DNA from: an uncultured Fretibacterium sp.
Lineage (GTDB): Bacteria; Synergistota; Synergistia; Synergistales; Aminobacteriaceae
DNA length: 64,000 nucleotides
Reading direction: 5' to 3'
NCBI GenBank assembly: GCA_946183145.1
Contig: CAMGZM010000004.1
Span: forward strand, 1 to 64,000
Shown here: piece after piece, positions 26,050-36,419 of the stretch
Layout: the number at the start of each line of letters is the position of its first letter
How positions within the stretch are numbered: position 1 is the stretch's first letter
The notes under the pieces: model-generated
Seen by the model: the letters and a program-made list of their open reading frames with translations, nothing else
Database searches by the model: none
What the model was told of the DNA's origin: nothing
Position numbers and translations under genes: made by a program

Positions 26050-27900
26050 ATGAGCAAAAAACTCGTAGCAGACCTCATTGTAGATTACCTTGAACGCCGC
26101 GAAGTAAGGTATATTTTCGGGCTTTGCGGACATACAGTTATCGGAATGCTTGACGCTCTAAACCGCAACGAACAGAAGGGCGGAAAACTGCGCTACATCT
26201 CCAACAGGCACGAAGCAGTAGCCTCAACAGCCGCTGACGGTTACGCGAGAGTCACGCACAAAGCCTCGGTCGTAATGTGCCACTTAGGGCCGGGAATCAC
26301 GAACGTGCTGACGGGAGTCGCAAACGCCGCATTCGATTCGATTCCGATGGTTGTATTCGCCGGAGATGTACCGAGCTACTATTACGGCAAGCACCCTCAT
26401 CAAGAAGTCAACATGCACGGCGACGCTACACAGTACAGATTGCTTGAACCAGTCTGCAAACGCTGCTGGAGAGTCGATGACGCAGAAGCATTACCCGATA
26501 TTCTCGATAAGGCGTTCAGGCTCGCGGAGTCAGGCAGGCCCGGCCCGGTGTTAATCGATATGCCGATGGACATTTGGAGCAGGGAGATTGAAGAGGATCT
26601 TTTCGCCCGCACATATCAGGACAGCCACATAACAGTGAAGCCCGCGTTAGATCCGTCATGCGCAAAGGCAATCGCAAAGAGGCTCATTGAGGCAAAAGCA
26701 CCCGTTATCCATGCCGGCGGCGGTATACTTCTCGCACAGGCTTCAAACGAGCTTGCAGCACTCGCAGAATTTCTTGACATTCCCATTTCACGCACACTTA
26801 TGGGGCAGGGCTGCGTAAGTGATTTGCACCCGTTAATGATAGGTCAGACGGGATTCTGGGGACTCGCACATACTCATGAATTTACGCTTGGTGCTGATGT
26901 GATTCTTGCGCTTGGGACTCGTTTTGCTGAGGCTGACTCGTCAAGCTGGTATCAGGGCGTAACGTTTGACCCGTCAACAACAAAATTTATGCAGATCGAC
27001 ATTGACCCGACAGAAATCGGCAGAAATTATCCCGTTGAGATCGGAGCAGTTGCAGACCTGAAATTAGCCCTCGCACAGATTCTTGAAGCCGCAAAAGAAA
27101 TCAAGCCGGAAGGAATCAAACGCGCCGGACTCCGTGAGAAAATCGCAAAGGCAAAAGCAGACTTCAAAGCCTCAAACGTAGCAATCTCCAATGACTCACG
27201 CTTCCCGATGACCCCGCAGAGAATCTTGAAAGAGCTTAAAGGCGCACTCCCTGAAGACGCGTTAATCTTCACCGATGTAGGCTGGAACAAAAACGGAGTC
27301 GCACAGCAGTATGACATAACGATTCCCGGCACTGTACATCACTCATCAGGACTCGCGACAATGGGATTCGGAGCTTCAGCGGTTCTCGGAGGAAAGAAGG
27401 CAGCCCCGGATAAAATTTGCGTTGCGTTAATCGGTGATGGCGGATTCGGTGTCAATCCTACGTGCATGGCTACGGCTGTTGAAGAGGGAATCGCGTGCAC
27501 ATGGCTTGTCATGAACAATATGGCATTCGGGACAATCGCAGGACTTGAGAACGCGAACTATCACACGCAGTACGGCACGAAATTCCACACTCCGAACGGC
27601 GAGGCATATTCCCCGAACTGGGCAAAAGTCGCAGAGGGTTACGGAGTCGACTCAATCCGCGTAAATTCTGCTGATGAGTTAGGCCCCGCATTGAAGAAAG
27701 CTGTTGAGGCGAACAAAGCCGGAAAGCCTTTCCTCGTTGAAGCAATCATGGAGAATATCGCAGTTCCTACACCCGGCTGCTGGAACATCAACGACATCTA
27801 CACGCCCGGCGACCTCGTGAAGGAAGGCAAGTTAGTCAAGAAGGACGCGAACGGCAAATACATTCCGCCGAGTCACGCAAAATCACACATCACGAAATAA
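26050..27900 (+). CDS. Thiamine-pyrophosphate-dependent enzyme (acetolactate synthase / 2-oxoacid decarboxylase superfamily)
   Basis: TPP-enzyme N domain (FGLCGHTVIGMLDAL...SNRHEAVASTAADGYAR) and C domain (ALIGDGGFGVNPTCMATAVEEGIACTWLVMNN). Confidence 0.85.
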   Translation: MSKKLVADLIVDYLERREVRYIFGLCGHTVIGMLDALNRNEQKGGKLRYISNRHEAVASTAADGYARVTHKASVVMCHLGPGITNVLTGVANAAFDSIPMVVFAGDVPSYYYGKHPHQEVNMHGDATQYRLLEPVCKRCWRVDDAEALPDILDKAFRLAESGRPGPVLIDMPMDIWSREIEEDLFARTYQDSHITVKPALDPSCAKAIAKRLIEAKAPVIHAGGGILLAQASNELAALAEFLDIPISRTLMGQGCVSDLHPLMIGQTGFWGLAHTHEFTLGADVILALGTRFAEADSSSWYQGVTFDPSTTKFMQIDIDPTEIGRNYPVEIGAVADLKLALAQILEAAKEIKPEGIKRAGLREKIAKAKADFKASNVAISNDSRFPMTPQRILKELKGALPEDALIFTDVGWNKNGVAQQYDITIPGTVHHSSGLATMGFGASAVLGGKKAAPDKICVALIGDGGFGVNPTCMATAVEEGIACTWLVMNNMAFGTIAGLENANYHTQYGTKFHTPNGEAYSPNWAKVAEGYGVDSIRVNSADELGPALKKAVEANKAGKPFLVEAIMENIAVPTPGCWNINDIYTPGDLVKEGKLVKKDANGKYIPPSHAKSHITK

Positions 27901-27930
27901 TTTTTGAGAGGAGCAAAACTAAACACAATG

Positions 27931-29409
27931 GCACATCATGAAGTAACACCTGAAGAAATCGCAATGCTTGAAGAAATGGTGAAGAAGGCCAAAGCCGCAG
28001 CAGAAGTTATCGCGACATATGACCAGGAAAGAGTCGACCGCCTTGCGCGCGCAATCTGTGCAGCACTCTACCCGCTCAAAGTCTGGGGGCCGATCTGCGA
28101 TGAAGCTGTTGACGAAACACGACTCGGCGACAAGGTAACCAAACGCAACAAGCGCAACAAGCTCAAGCTGATATTGAGAGACTGCCTCAGACAGAAGAGC
28201 GTCGGAATCATCGAGGAAATTCCCGAAAAAGGACTCGTGAAGTACGCAAAGCCCGTAGGAGTCATCGCTACACTCGTTCCCACAACTAACCCCTGTGTAA
28301 CTCCCGCAGGTCAGGCAATTTACGCCGTGAAAGCACGCGACGTTCTCATCTGCTCACCGCATCCCAGAGCGAAGAAGACAACCTGCAAGACCGTCAACAT
28401 TATCCGCGATGTTTTAGCCCGTGAAGGCGCGCCCGCTGACATCATTCAGGTAATCGAGGAGCCTAGCATCACATTAACGCAGGAATTGATGAAGATGGTT
28501 GACCTCGTAATAGCTACTGGAGGCCGTCCGATGGTGAGGGCTGCTTACTCGTCAGGAGTTCCGGCTTACGGTTCAGGCGCGGGGAACTCAACAGTAATCG
28601 TTGACAACACAGCGAACACGAAAGAACGCGCATATGAGGCAGCAACAAACACAAGAATCTCAAAGTGCGCTGATTTCGGATCAGGCTGCTCATGCGATGG
28701 AAATTTGATTGTTCATGAAGATGTCTATGATAACTTTGTAGAAGGACTCGTGAAGGAAGGCGCGTATATTCCGACATGGGAACAGGCAGAGGCAATCAAA
28801 AAAGTTATGTGGGACGAGACCGGCCACAGACTCCCCGACACGGTAGCGATTTCAGCGCAGGCACTCGCAAAGGCAGCAGGATTTGAGATTCCCGCAGACC
28901 GGAAATTCATCGCAGTACCCAACAACGGCCAGAAGGAAGGCTTCACCATCCGCAACGCTGACGACATCAAGAAGTGCATCGGCAAGCAGCATTTCTTCAG
29001 CACCGAGAAACTTACGACATTGTTGACGCTCTTCAAGTACGGCGGAGAGTTCCAGACAGCACTCGACATTATGCAGGAAATTTTCGACAAGTCCGGCGGC
29101 AAGGGACACTCATGCGGACTCTACTCGTTCGATGACGATCATATTCACCGTCTGGGAATGTGCGCTCCCGTATCACGCTGCATGATTCGCCAGCCGAACA
29201 ACCGCGGCAACGCTGGAAGCGCGACAAACGGAATGCCCCCCACGAACTCAATGGGCTGCGGCACATGGGGCGGCAACATCGTCAGCGAGAACATCACACT
29301 CAAGCACTACATGAACACGACATGGGTAGCGCGTCCGATTCCTGAGGATATGCCCTCACTGAAGGAACTTTTCGGCGAGTTCTACCAGGACGGAATGGAC
29401 GAGGAATAA
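27931..29409 (+). CDS. CoA-acylating aldehyde dehydrogenase (sulfoacetaldehyde/acetaldehyde dehydrogenase-like)
   Basis: ALDH fold; GVIATLVPTTNPCVTP, candidate catalytic Cys in GSGCSCDGNLIV, C-terminal GNAGSATNGMPPTNSMGCGTWGGNIVSENITLKHYMNTTWV. Start taken at MAHHEV. Confidence 0.8.
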   Translation, partial: AHHEVTPEEIAMLEEMVKKAKAAAEVIATYDQERVDRLARAICAALYPLKVWGPICDEAVDETRLGDKVTKRNKRNKLKLILRDCLRQKSVGIIEEIPEKGLVKYAKPVGVIATLVPTTNPCVTPAGQAIYAVKARDVLICSPHPRAKKTTCKTVNIIRDVLAREGAPADIIQVIEEPSITLTQELMKMVDLVIATGGRPMVRAAYSSGVPAYGSGAGNSTVIVDNTANTKERAYEAATNTRISKCADFGSGCSCDGNLIVHEDVYDNFVEGLVKEGAYIPTWEQAEAIKKVMWDETGHRLPDTVAISAQALAKAAGFEIPADRKFIAVPNNGQKEGFTIRNADDIKKCIGKQHFFSTEKLTTLLTLFKYGGEFQTALDIMQEIFDKSGGKGHSCGLYSFDDDHIHRLGMCAPVSRCMIRQPNNRGNAGSATNGMPPTNSMGCGTWGGNIVSENITLKHYMNTTWVARPIPEDMPSLKELFGEFYQDGMDEE

Positions 29410-29430
29410 CCGTTAATCCGAATTTCACAG

Positions 29431-29463
29431 CAGACTCCGTATCAAAGCGGGGTCTGTTTTTTT
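29431..29463 (+). terminator. Intrinsic terminator
   Basis: CAGACTCCG...CGGGGTCTGTTTTTTT. Confidence 0.75.
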
Positions 29464-29534
29464 GTGTGAGTGTTGTTTGTGCTTGTGAAAAAATTGCGGT
29501 GAATGTGTGCTGACGGCGTGAAGATATAAAAATC

Positions 29535-29610
29535 GGAAGGCTTATGCTAAAATACTGTCTGTAGGATTAGTATCACAGTACTTTAGCACGGCTATGTTTT
29601 GCCGCCTTCC
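29535..29610. other. Structured inverted-repeat element (three-way-junction-like)
   Basis: GGAAGGC(29535-41)/GCCTTCC(29604-10); TGCTAAA(29545-51)/TTTAGCA(29582-88); TACTGT(29553-58)/ACAGTA(29575-80); GGC(29590-92)/GCC(29601-03). Confidence 0.6.
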
Positions 29611-29704
29611 TGTTTGTGTTCATTATAACATAGTGAAGGGGGGTTAAGTATGGTCGTGCGTATTAATTTGTAATGAAAATTTTTCGGCGGGAGTGTGAGA
29701 TTTT

Positions 29705-30970
29705 ATGCGCTTCAGGAAAAACGGCTTGTGCAAAATTCTTCTGGTGATATTGTTTCTTGCGTTCATTTCGGGCGGCTGCGGAGGCGGCAGCAGTGGCAGC
29801 GGCGGAAACTCTCAGGGCTATAACGGCAACGGCAACAGCGACGGGAATGACGGCGGGCAGTCAGGGAAAATTAATGGAACGTGGGAGATTGTATCAGGGC
29901 GCGGAACTCTTTCAGGAGCAGGACAGACATTCCATCTCACATATGTACCGGGCAAAATTGGCGCAATCGGTGTAGAAGTTTCACCTAATACTACATGGGG
30001 AGAAAATTTCAGGGGGGCATATTGCGTTACGCTTACCGGGGAAGGTCTCGCGCAGGAAACAATCTACAAGGGAACAGGGACAATGACGCTCTACTGTACT
30101 GTTGATGAGCGTCCGAATCAATCAGCCTTGCCTGTGATGGCATTTTCAGGCGGAATGACTTTCGACTACATAGGCAACAATACTTATCAGGATACAGAAA
30201 AGACTTATGCGAAATATACAGGAGTAACACAGCGGCTTGCAGACTATGAATCAACACTGACGCTTGAAGACTCATCGACTCTTAGATGGACATACCGAAC
30301 AACAACGGCTAATAATATTCTCTCTGATTTAGCATTGGGTGAAGCTGAAACATTGTATGAAATCGTCCTCAAGAGAGCAGGAAGCAGCTACAACCCTGAC
30401 GACTACACCAACAACACCGCCCCTAACACTAACACGAACACAAACACATCTCCGACTCCGACTCCCAACACAAACACCAACACTAACACGCAATCCGACA
30501 TACCCCCGCAAATTTCCGGCACATGGCATATCACTTCAGGCAGCGGACTCACATCGCAGACCGTCTCAGGAAGACACTACGTCTCTCACCTCACGTACTC
30601 GCCTCAGCGAAACGACAAAGCATTTGACATCGACATCACGCAGAATGACACAGCGACATACTACGGAGATTACGCCGGGTTATTCTCGCTGACTCTCACG
30701 GGCCATAACATCATCAACAGCGGCTCAAAAGGTGCGGGCGCATTGAGAGTCTCTTACTCAGTCGCAGAAGCCCCCGGAAAAGAAACCAGCTTCACTTTCA
30801 CAGGCGGTAAATCTTTCAGCTACATCGGCAACGGCACATACAAACTCAGCGTCAACAATGGGACATCGTATCAGGAGCAAACTATTACGCTTGAGGATGA
30901 GTCGACAATACGATGGAAGTATACAGTTCCTTCTGATGGATGGTATGAGATTGTTTTGACGAAGGAATAA
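29705..30970 (+). CDS. Lipoprotein with two homologous domains joined by an Asn/Thr-rich linker
   Basis: Lipobox-like FISGGC; GTWEIVSGRG... and GTWHITSGSG... repeats; NTNTNTNTSPTPTPNTNTNTNT linker. Confidence 0.75.
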   Translation: MRFRKNGLCKILLVILFLAFISGGCGGGSSGSGGNSQGYNGNGNSDGNDGGQSGKINGTWEIVSGRGTLSGAGQTFHLTYVPGKIGAIGVEVSPNTTWGENFRGAYCVTLTGEGLAQETIYKGTGTMTLYCTVDERPNQSALPVMAFSGGMTFDYIGNNTYQDTEKTYAKYTGVTQRLADYESTLTLEDSSTLRWTYRTTTANNILSDLALGEAETLYEIVLKRAGSSYNPDDYTNNTAPNTNTNTNTSPTPTPNTNTNTNTQSDIPPQISGTWHITSGSGLTSQTVSGRHYVSHLTYSPQRNDKAFDIDITQNDTATYYGDYAGLFSLTLTGHNIINSGSKGAGALRVSYSVAEAPGKETSFTFTGGKSFSYIGNGTYKLSVNNGTSYQEQTITLEDESTIRWKYTVPSDGWYEIVLTKE

Positions 30971-31057
30971 ATCACAGGGCCTTGCGGAAATCGTGAGGCT
31001 CTTTTTTCTGCGCTGATATAATTATCGCATTCCATTTTCACAAAGGCAGGTTTCATT

Positions 31058-33973
31058 ATGCTGACTCAATCCTACAACAACAGATCCGATTTTGACAGAA
31101 TCATTCACGCTTTACGGCAGAAATTTTCACGCCGCGAATTACGGTTTATAGTTCCTTCACGAAAAGACAAACGCTTAATGCCGAATTATGACGAGATAAT
31201 CATATGGACGTGGCAGGATTTGTATGAAGATATTGTGCCTCCCGGAAACAGACGGCGGACTCTCTCTCCTCCCGATCATTTATTGATACTCCGCAAAATT
31301 CTTAAGGACTCAATCATCAATCACAGCGACAAAATAAAATCATTGCCCGGAGTCGAACGCGCCGGATTTTTGCCGGTGCTTTCAGGCGACATACGCGAGC
31401 TTCTGAATGAAGGAGTGAAACACGAACAATTAATCAGCAATCCCGAAAGCGATAACCCCGCAGAGTTCCTTTTGCCCGAAATTTACACCGAGTACAAGAA
31501 TTATCTTGAGACATTCAGCCTTCTTGACAGCGCGCAAATATATTCAGAGGCTTATGAATCAATACGCAATAATCAGGAATGGGGAAAAGGGTTAATCATA
31601 ATTTTCGCGGGATTCCTCTCGTTTAATCACGCGCAGTTAGAGCTTGTTGAGGCGATTCGCGACCGCTGTTATGACACAATAATCATCAAGCCTGAAGCGA
31701 ACATGCGGGGATTTCATGACGCAGGCGTTCAGCTCGGAGAACAGGAGAAGGCTTCACCGTCAGCAGGAAGAATCCTCGAAATTCCGTCAGCGGAACCAGG
31801 ACTCGAACCCGAAATTATTGCGAGGACTCTTGCTTTGTGGAACGCGGGCAAATCTGACATGGCCGGGCAGAAATTCCCCGGATTTGACGCAATAGGACTC
31901 ATGATTGACGAGGGGCGCGAGGAATCATTTTCGGAGTCATTCGCTCGTTACGGAATCCCGCATAACTTCCGGGACGGCGTTACGATAAGCAGGACTCTTC
32001 CCGGGAAAATTCTCTCAGCATTGCGACATCTCAACGCGAGGCAGTTCCCGACATATGAGACTGCAATTTTGTGGACGCAGCCATGTTTCGCGGGGTCAAA
32101 ATTTCCCGTCATGAATGCTTACAGGGCCGGGCGTTTGGGAATCGAAAGCTGGATTGAATACTTGTCAGAAAGAGCCAACGACCACGACAACAAATCGCAT
32201 GACTCATTTCACACGGCCATGATTGCGGCTGAAGCGGTCAAAAATTTCTGTGCTTTTCTTGACGCTAAGCATACCCCTGCGGAAATAATGAGTGAGTTTA
32301 ACAAGTTCCTTCACACGCCGGGGATTTGGCTTGAGCGTGATGATAATATTTCCCCTTTTCCTGAGCTTGACGAGTCAATGAGGATGACAGCAAGCGCAAT
32401 CGAGACAGTAAGCGAGAAAGTTACGGCACTTCATGAATTACTGCCTGATTTGGGACATGCAAAAGATGACAAAATCAAGGGCGATGACGCATATAATTTC
32501 CTTGAGGACTGGTGCAAAAATTCGCATATTCGCGCGCCGATTCAGCTCTCGAACTCTGTGCAGATATTCGCGGGCCGTCCTCCTGTATTAACGTCATTCC
32601 CCGTGTGGATAATGTCAGGCGTAACACAAAAATCATGGTCGCAGAGTCAGAAAGCCTCCCCGCTTTTAGGCAACGAGGAACGAACAGCCATAAACGAGAA
32701 CGGAGCATTTATCCCCCGAACGAAAGAGAAAGCAGAACAGAATGAAGCAGTATTCCGGCGGCTGATAATGACGGGTGAAAAGCTCACAGTAATTTCACGT
32801 CCTTTGCTTGATGACGAGGGAAGGCCGGTATCTGAGTCACCGTTCGTGAAGAAGTTTCTTGACGATTTTCCCGGCTGGAAGAAAGAGTCGCGTAACTCTG
32901 AGGGGATAAAAATTCTGCTTGGTGCTGACGGCTTTACGTTCCCTGAGATTGACGCGGGTGAAAATATTTCCCGCTATACTCCGTCCGTTAAGGCTCATGC
33001 GGACTCAGTTAATGCGAGCGATATACAGGAGCTGTTAGAATGCCCGTTCTTGTGGCATCAGAAGAGGAAAGCGAAACTCTTTCAGCCTGACACAGAATTA
33101 ATCCCGCCTACACAATGGGGAAATCTGCTGCATAAATATTGGGAGTCAGTCTGGAAAATTTACCGTCATGACATGGCCGCGCCCGGAAAAAATTTTGTCT
33201 CAGCCGCAAAATCAGAATGGGAAAAATTATCGGCTGTCGATGACTCATACGCTGAATTTTCATCACTGCTCAAAGATTCACGGCTCTCAAGAAAACGTGA
33301 GGGCTTGAGATTCCGCGCTGAGAGATTAGCGGTTTTACAGGGTGAAATTCTTGACGCGCTGCACAAAGATTACAGGCACGAGTCTATATTGCTTGAAGAT
33401 GAAGCACACCTTGAGACAAGAATCAGCGGCGTAAAATTTTTCGGGAAATGCGACAGGATAGAGATATTACGGGGAAATGATGACTCACTAACCGCATTCA
33501 TCACGGACTACAAAGAAGGAAGAATGCAGAGCAGAAGCTACGATGACGGAATGAAGAATCTCGGCGCAAAATTCTGGCACAAAGACGGCGAGCCTGACTC
33601 ATTCGCGCACGGTTTGCAGCTCGCGCTGTACTCGGCCATGTTCAAGGAGAAATACGGCTATGATGTCTCAGGAGTATATATTTTAGGCCATGAAGACGGG
33701 CGAGTCTGGGGGACATTCTCAGGACTCACAGCGGGAATCTTCAGGAGCTTCACGCCTTATGACAATGACGGGAAAAATGTTGCGCCTGATACGGATATTG
33801 CCGGAAGAATTGACGAGGGACGTTACGCAATGGAATGCGCCGTAAGGATTCTTGAAGCCGGGAATTTTTCGCCCGATTACGATTCGGAACGCTGCAAGAA
33901 CTGCAAGATCACCAGCATTTGCCGCAAAGGTGAATTTAGGGGAGAAATGACAGAAGACAGCGAGTCAGATTAG
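31058..33973 (+). CDS. PD-(D/E)XK nuclease family protein (AddB-like)
   Basis: C-terminal DIQELLECPFLWHQKRKAK, FFGKCDRIEI...TDYKEGR nuclease motif, C-rich end CKNCKITSICRK. Confidence 0.75.
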   Translation: MLTQSYNNRSDFDRIIHALRQKFSRRELRFIVPSRKDKRLMPNYDEIIIWTWQDLYEDIVPPGNRRRTLSPPDHLLILRKILKDSIINHSDKIKSLPGVERAGFLPVLSGDIRELLNEGVKHEQLISNPESDNPAEFLLPEIYTEYKNYLETFSLLDSAQIYSEAYESIRNNQEWGKGLIIIFAGFLSFNHAQLELVEAIRDRCYDTIIIKPEANMRGFHDAGVQLGEQEKASPSAGRILEIPSAEPGLEPEIIARTLALWNAGKSDMAGQKFPGFDAIGLMIDEGREESFSESFARYGIPHNFRDGVTISRTLPGKILSALRHLNARQFPTYETAILWTQPCFAGSKFPVMNAYRAGRLGIESWIEYLSERANDHDNKSHDSFHTAMIAAEAVKNFCAFLDAKHTPAEIMSEFNKFLHTPGIWLERDDNISPFPELDESMRMTASAIETVSEKVTALHELLPDLGHAKDDKIKGDDAYNFLEDWCKNSHIRAPIQLSNSVQIFAGRPPVLTSFPVWIMSGVTQKSWSQSQKASPLLGNEERTAINENGAFIPRTKEKAEQNEAVFRRLIMTGEKLTVISRPLLDDEGRPVSESPFVKKFLDDFPGWKKESRNSEGIKILLGADGFTFPEIDAGENISRYTPSVKAHADSVNASDIQELLECPFLWHQKRKAKLFQPDTELIPPTQWGNLLHKYWESVWKIYRHDMAAPGKNFVSAAKSEWEKLSAVDDSYAEFSSLLKDSRLSRKREGLRFRAERLAVLQGEILDALHKDYRHESILLEDEAHLETRISGVKFFGKCDRIEILRGNDDSLTAFITDYKEGRMQSRSYDDGMKNLGAKFWHKDGEPDSFAHGLQLALYSAMFKEKYGYDVSGVYILGHEDGRVWGTFSGLTAGIFRSFTPYDNDGKNVAPDTDIAGRIDEGRYAMECAVRILEAGNFSPDYDSERCKNCKITSICRKGEFRGEMTEDSESD

Positions 33974-33982
33974 CCCGTAAGC

Positions 33983-34026
33983 AAAAAAAAATCCCGCAGG
34001 AATCTCATGACTCACTGCGGGAAAAT
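33983..34026. terminator. Bidirectional terminator
   Basis: AAAAAAAAATCCCGCAG...CTGCGGGAAAATT between convergent genes. Confidence 0.7.
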
Positions 34027-34039
34027 TCTCATCACTGCT

Positions 34040-35131
34040 TTATATTTCTTCAAGCGCGCTTGTAACTTTGTAGCCTGCATCGCGCACAAGTATATCTTTC
34101 CTGAAAAGCTCCATGTCATATTTCACCATTCTTTTCACAAGCTCCGGGAATGTTACTTTGCGTTTCCAGCCTAAAACTCTTTCAGCCTTTGACGGATCAC
34201 CGAGAAGCAAATCGACTTCAGTCGGACGGAAATACATCGGATCAACCTCAATCACTGCACGGCCTGTAGCTGTGTCGATTCCTTTTTCGTCAAGACCTTC
34301 GCCGCGCCACTCGATATTTATCCCCGCTTCATGAAACGCAAGCTCAGCAAATTCCCTCACTGAATGAGTCTCACCTGTCGCAATCACAAAATCTTCCGGC
34401 TCTTCCTGCTGAAGTATGAGCCACATTGCACGCACGTAATCTTCTGAATGTCCCCAATCGCGTTTTGAGTTGAGATTTCCGAGATATGTTTTCTCCTGAA
34501 GTCCTAATGCGATTCTTGCGGCGGCTCTCGTTATCTTGCGCGTAACAAAAGTTTCTCCCCTCAATTCTGACTCGTGGTTGAAGAGAATCCCATTGCACGC
34601 GAACATGTTATAGGCTTCGCGGTAATTCACCGTTATCCAGTACGCATATAATTTAGCGGCAGCGTAAGGACTCCGGGGGTAAAACGGCGTTGTTTCTTTC
34701 TGCGGTGTCTCCTGAACTTTTCCGTATAATTCGCTCGTTGATGCCTGGTAAAATCTCGTGTGATTCTCAAGTCCCAATATCCTTATCGCCTCAAGAAGCC
34801 TCAATGTTCCGAGTCCGTCCGAGTCTGCTGTGTATTCAGGCTCCTCAAATGAGACTCTTACGTGGCTTTGCGCCGCAAGGTTGTAGATCTCATCGGGCTG
34901 AATCTCCTGCACCATGCGAATCAAGTTTGATGAGTCCGTCAAGTCCCCGTAATGAAGGAAGAATTTATGCCCCTCATCGTGAAGGTCTTTGTAGAGTCCG
35001 TCAATCCTCGCTGTGTTGAAGATTGAGCTTCTCCGTTTGAGGCCGTGAACCTCGTAGCCCTTTCTGAGCAGGAATGTCGAGAGATATGCTCCGTCCTGCC
35101 CCGTTACGCCTGTGATTAATGCCTTCTTCAT
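34040..35131 (-). CDS. gmd: GDP-mannose 4,6-dehydratase
   Basis: [33 protein letters not shown]; YxxxK SDR features. Confidence 0.95.
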   Translation of the reverse strand: MKKALITGVTGQDGAYLSTFLLRKGYEVHGLKRRSSIFNTARIDGLYKDLHDEGHKFFLHYGDLTDSSNLIRMVQEIQPDEIYNLAAQSHVRVSFEEPEYTADSDGLGTLRLLEAIRILGLENHTRFYQASTSELYGKVQETPQKETTPFYPRSPYAAAKLYAYWITVNYREAYNMFACNGILFNHESELRGETFVTRKITRAAARIALGLQEKTYLGNLNSKRDWGHSEDYVRAMWLILQQEEPEDFVIATGETHSVREFAELAFHEAGINIEWRGEGLDEKGIDTATGRAVIEVDPMYFRPTEVDLLLGDPSKAERVLGWKRKVTFPELVKRMVKYDMELFRKDILVRDAGYKVTSALEEI

Positions 35132-35132
35132 G

Positions 35133-36419
35133 TTAAGCTCCTTTCACTGTCCATAATATATTGAGTGCCATTACGCCGGAACGTTCCATCACGCAGAACG
35201 GCGAGTCATTAAGCGGGCCTTCAAGCGTGAATGATACTGAGGGAGTATTCTTGTCATTGGGATGTATCAGCCATTCGCGCCCGAAAAGAATCACCGCAAG
35301 TGCAAGCCTCTTGTCGCCCAAATTCAGAACGTCAAGCGGAATCTCTGAGCGTATGCACACATGGCCGCAAAGATTCTGGAGTTCATTCGGCGAATTGTCG
35401 AGATCTTTCTGGAATGTCCAGTACAATAATACACCATCATGATTATACATAGCGTAGCCAATGCACAATGACTCGTCAGGTTTCGTGATTGTCCCCTCGA
35501 TTTCAGCGTAAACTTTGCCCCCGCGAGTCAACGGGCCTGTTACTGGTTTGCCGTCTGAGTCATAAATTCCGAATCTTTCAGGCAGAAAATAATCGTTAAT
35601 ACATTCGCTTTTCTTGTTGATCCATTCCGAGCGGCTTATGTTGTCTCCTGAGAGGGATAAATATTTCTTCACACCTTCAGCGGGATTTGTCGTGTCAAAA
35701 ATCATTTTCCCCCCGTCAAGGCAAATTACACGGCTGCAAAGCTGCAACACCGCGCCCATGTTATGACTCACAAAAAGAATCGTGCGTCCTTCACCCCTGC
35801 TTATCTCGTCCATTTTTCCCAGACATTTTTTCTGGAACTCCACATCACCGACAGCAAGAACTTCATCAATTATGAGAATCTCAGAGTCCAAATGAGCAGC
35901 AACAGCAAACGCAAGACGCACATACATTCCCGATGAGTAACGCTTGACGGGAGTATCAATAAACTTTTCGACACCGGAAAAATCAACAATCGCATCAAAT
36001 TTCCGTCGTATTTCGTGAGTCCTCATTCCCAGAATTGCGGCATTGAGATAAATATTTTCGCGGCCAGTCAATTCCGGGTGAAATCCTGTTCCGACTTCGA
36101 GGAGGCTTGAGACTCTTCCCCGTAATGATATTCTTCCTTCTGTGGGAGATGTGATTCTGCTGATGAGCTTCAAGAGTGTAGATTTCCCCGCACCGTTGCG
36201 GCCGATAAGCGCGAGGCGTTCACCTTCCTCAACGCTGAATGAGACGTTGCGCAACGCCCAAAAATTTTCGTCCTCCTGAGATTTTATCCGTGTGAATGGG
36301 TGAATGATTCTTTTTGCCGTCCGTGAAAGGAATCCGGCCATGACATCATAAAGCCTGTCTTCATTTCTCCGGGAGATGATATATTTTTTCCCGGCGTTTT
36401 CTATTTTTATCGCTGTCAT
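35133..36419 (-). CDS. wzt: Polysaccharide ABC transporter ATP-binding protein with C-terminal Wzt-like domain
   Basis: [46 protein letters not shown]; start at [10 protein letters not shown] overlapping the upstream stop. Confidence 0.85.
   Translation of the reverse strand: MTAIKIENAGKKYIISRRNEDRLYDVMAGFLSRTAKRIIHPFTRIKSQEDENFWALRNVSFSVEEGERLALIGRNGAGKSTLLKLISRITSPTEGRISLRGRVSSLLEVGTGFHPELTGRENIYLNAAILGMRTHEIRRKFDAIVDFSGVEKFIDTPVKRYSSGMYVRLAFAVAAHLDSEILIIDEVLAVGDVEFQKKCLGKMDEISRGEGRTILFVSHNMGAVLQLCSRVICLDGGKMIFDTTNPAEGVKKYLSLSGDNISRSEWINKKSECINDYFLPERFGIYDSDGKPVTGPLTRGGKVYAEIEGTITKPDESLCIGYAMYNHDGVLLYWTFQKDLDNSPNELQNLCGHVCIRSEIPLDVLNLGDKRLALAVILFGREWLIHPNDKNTPSVSFTLEGPLNDSPFCVMERSGVMALNILWTVKGA

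Noticed and set aside
28725-29102. Minus-strand ORFs inside the aldehyde dehydrogenase gene
   Set aside because: Fully antisense to a well-supported CDS with low-complexity translations.
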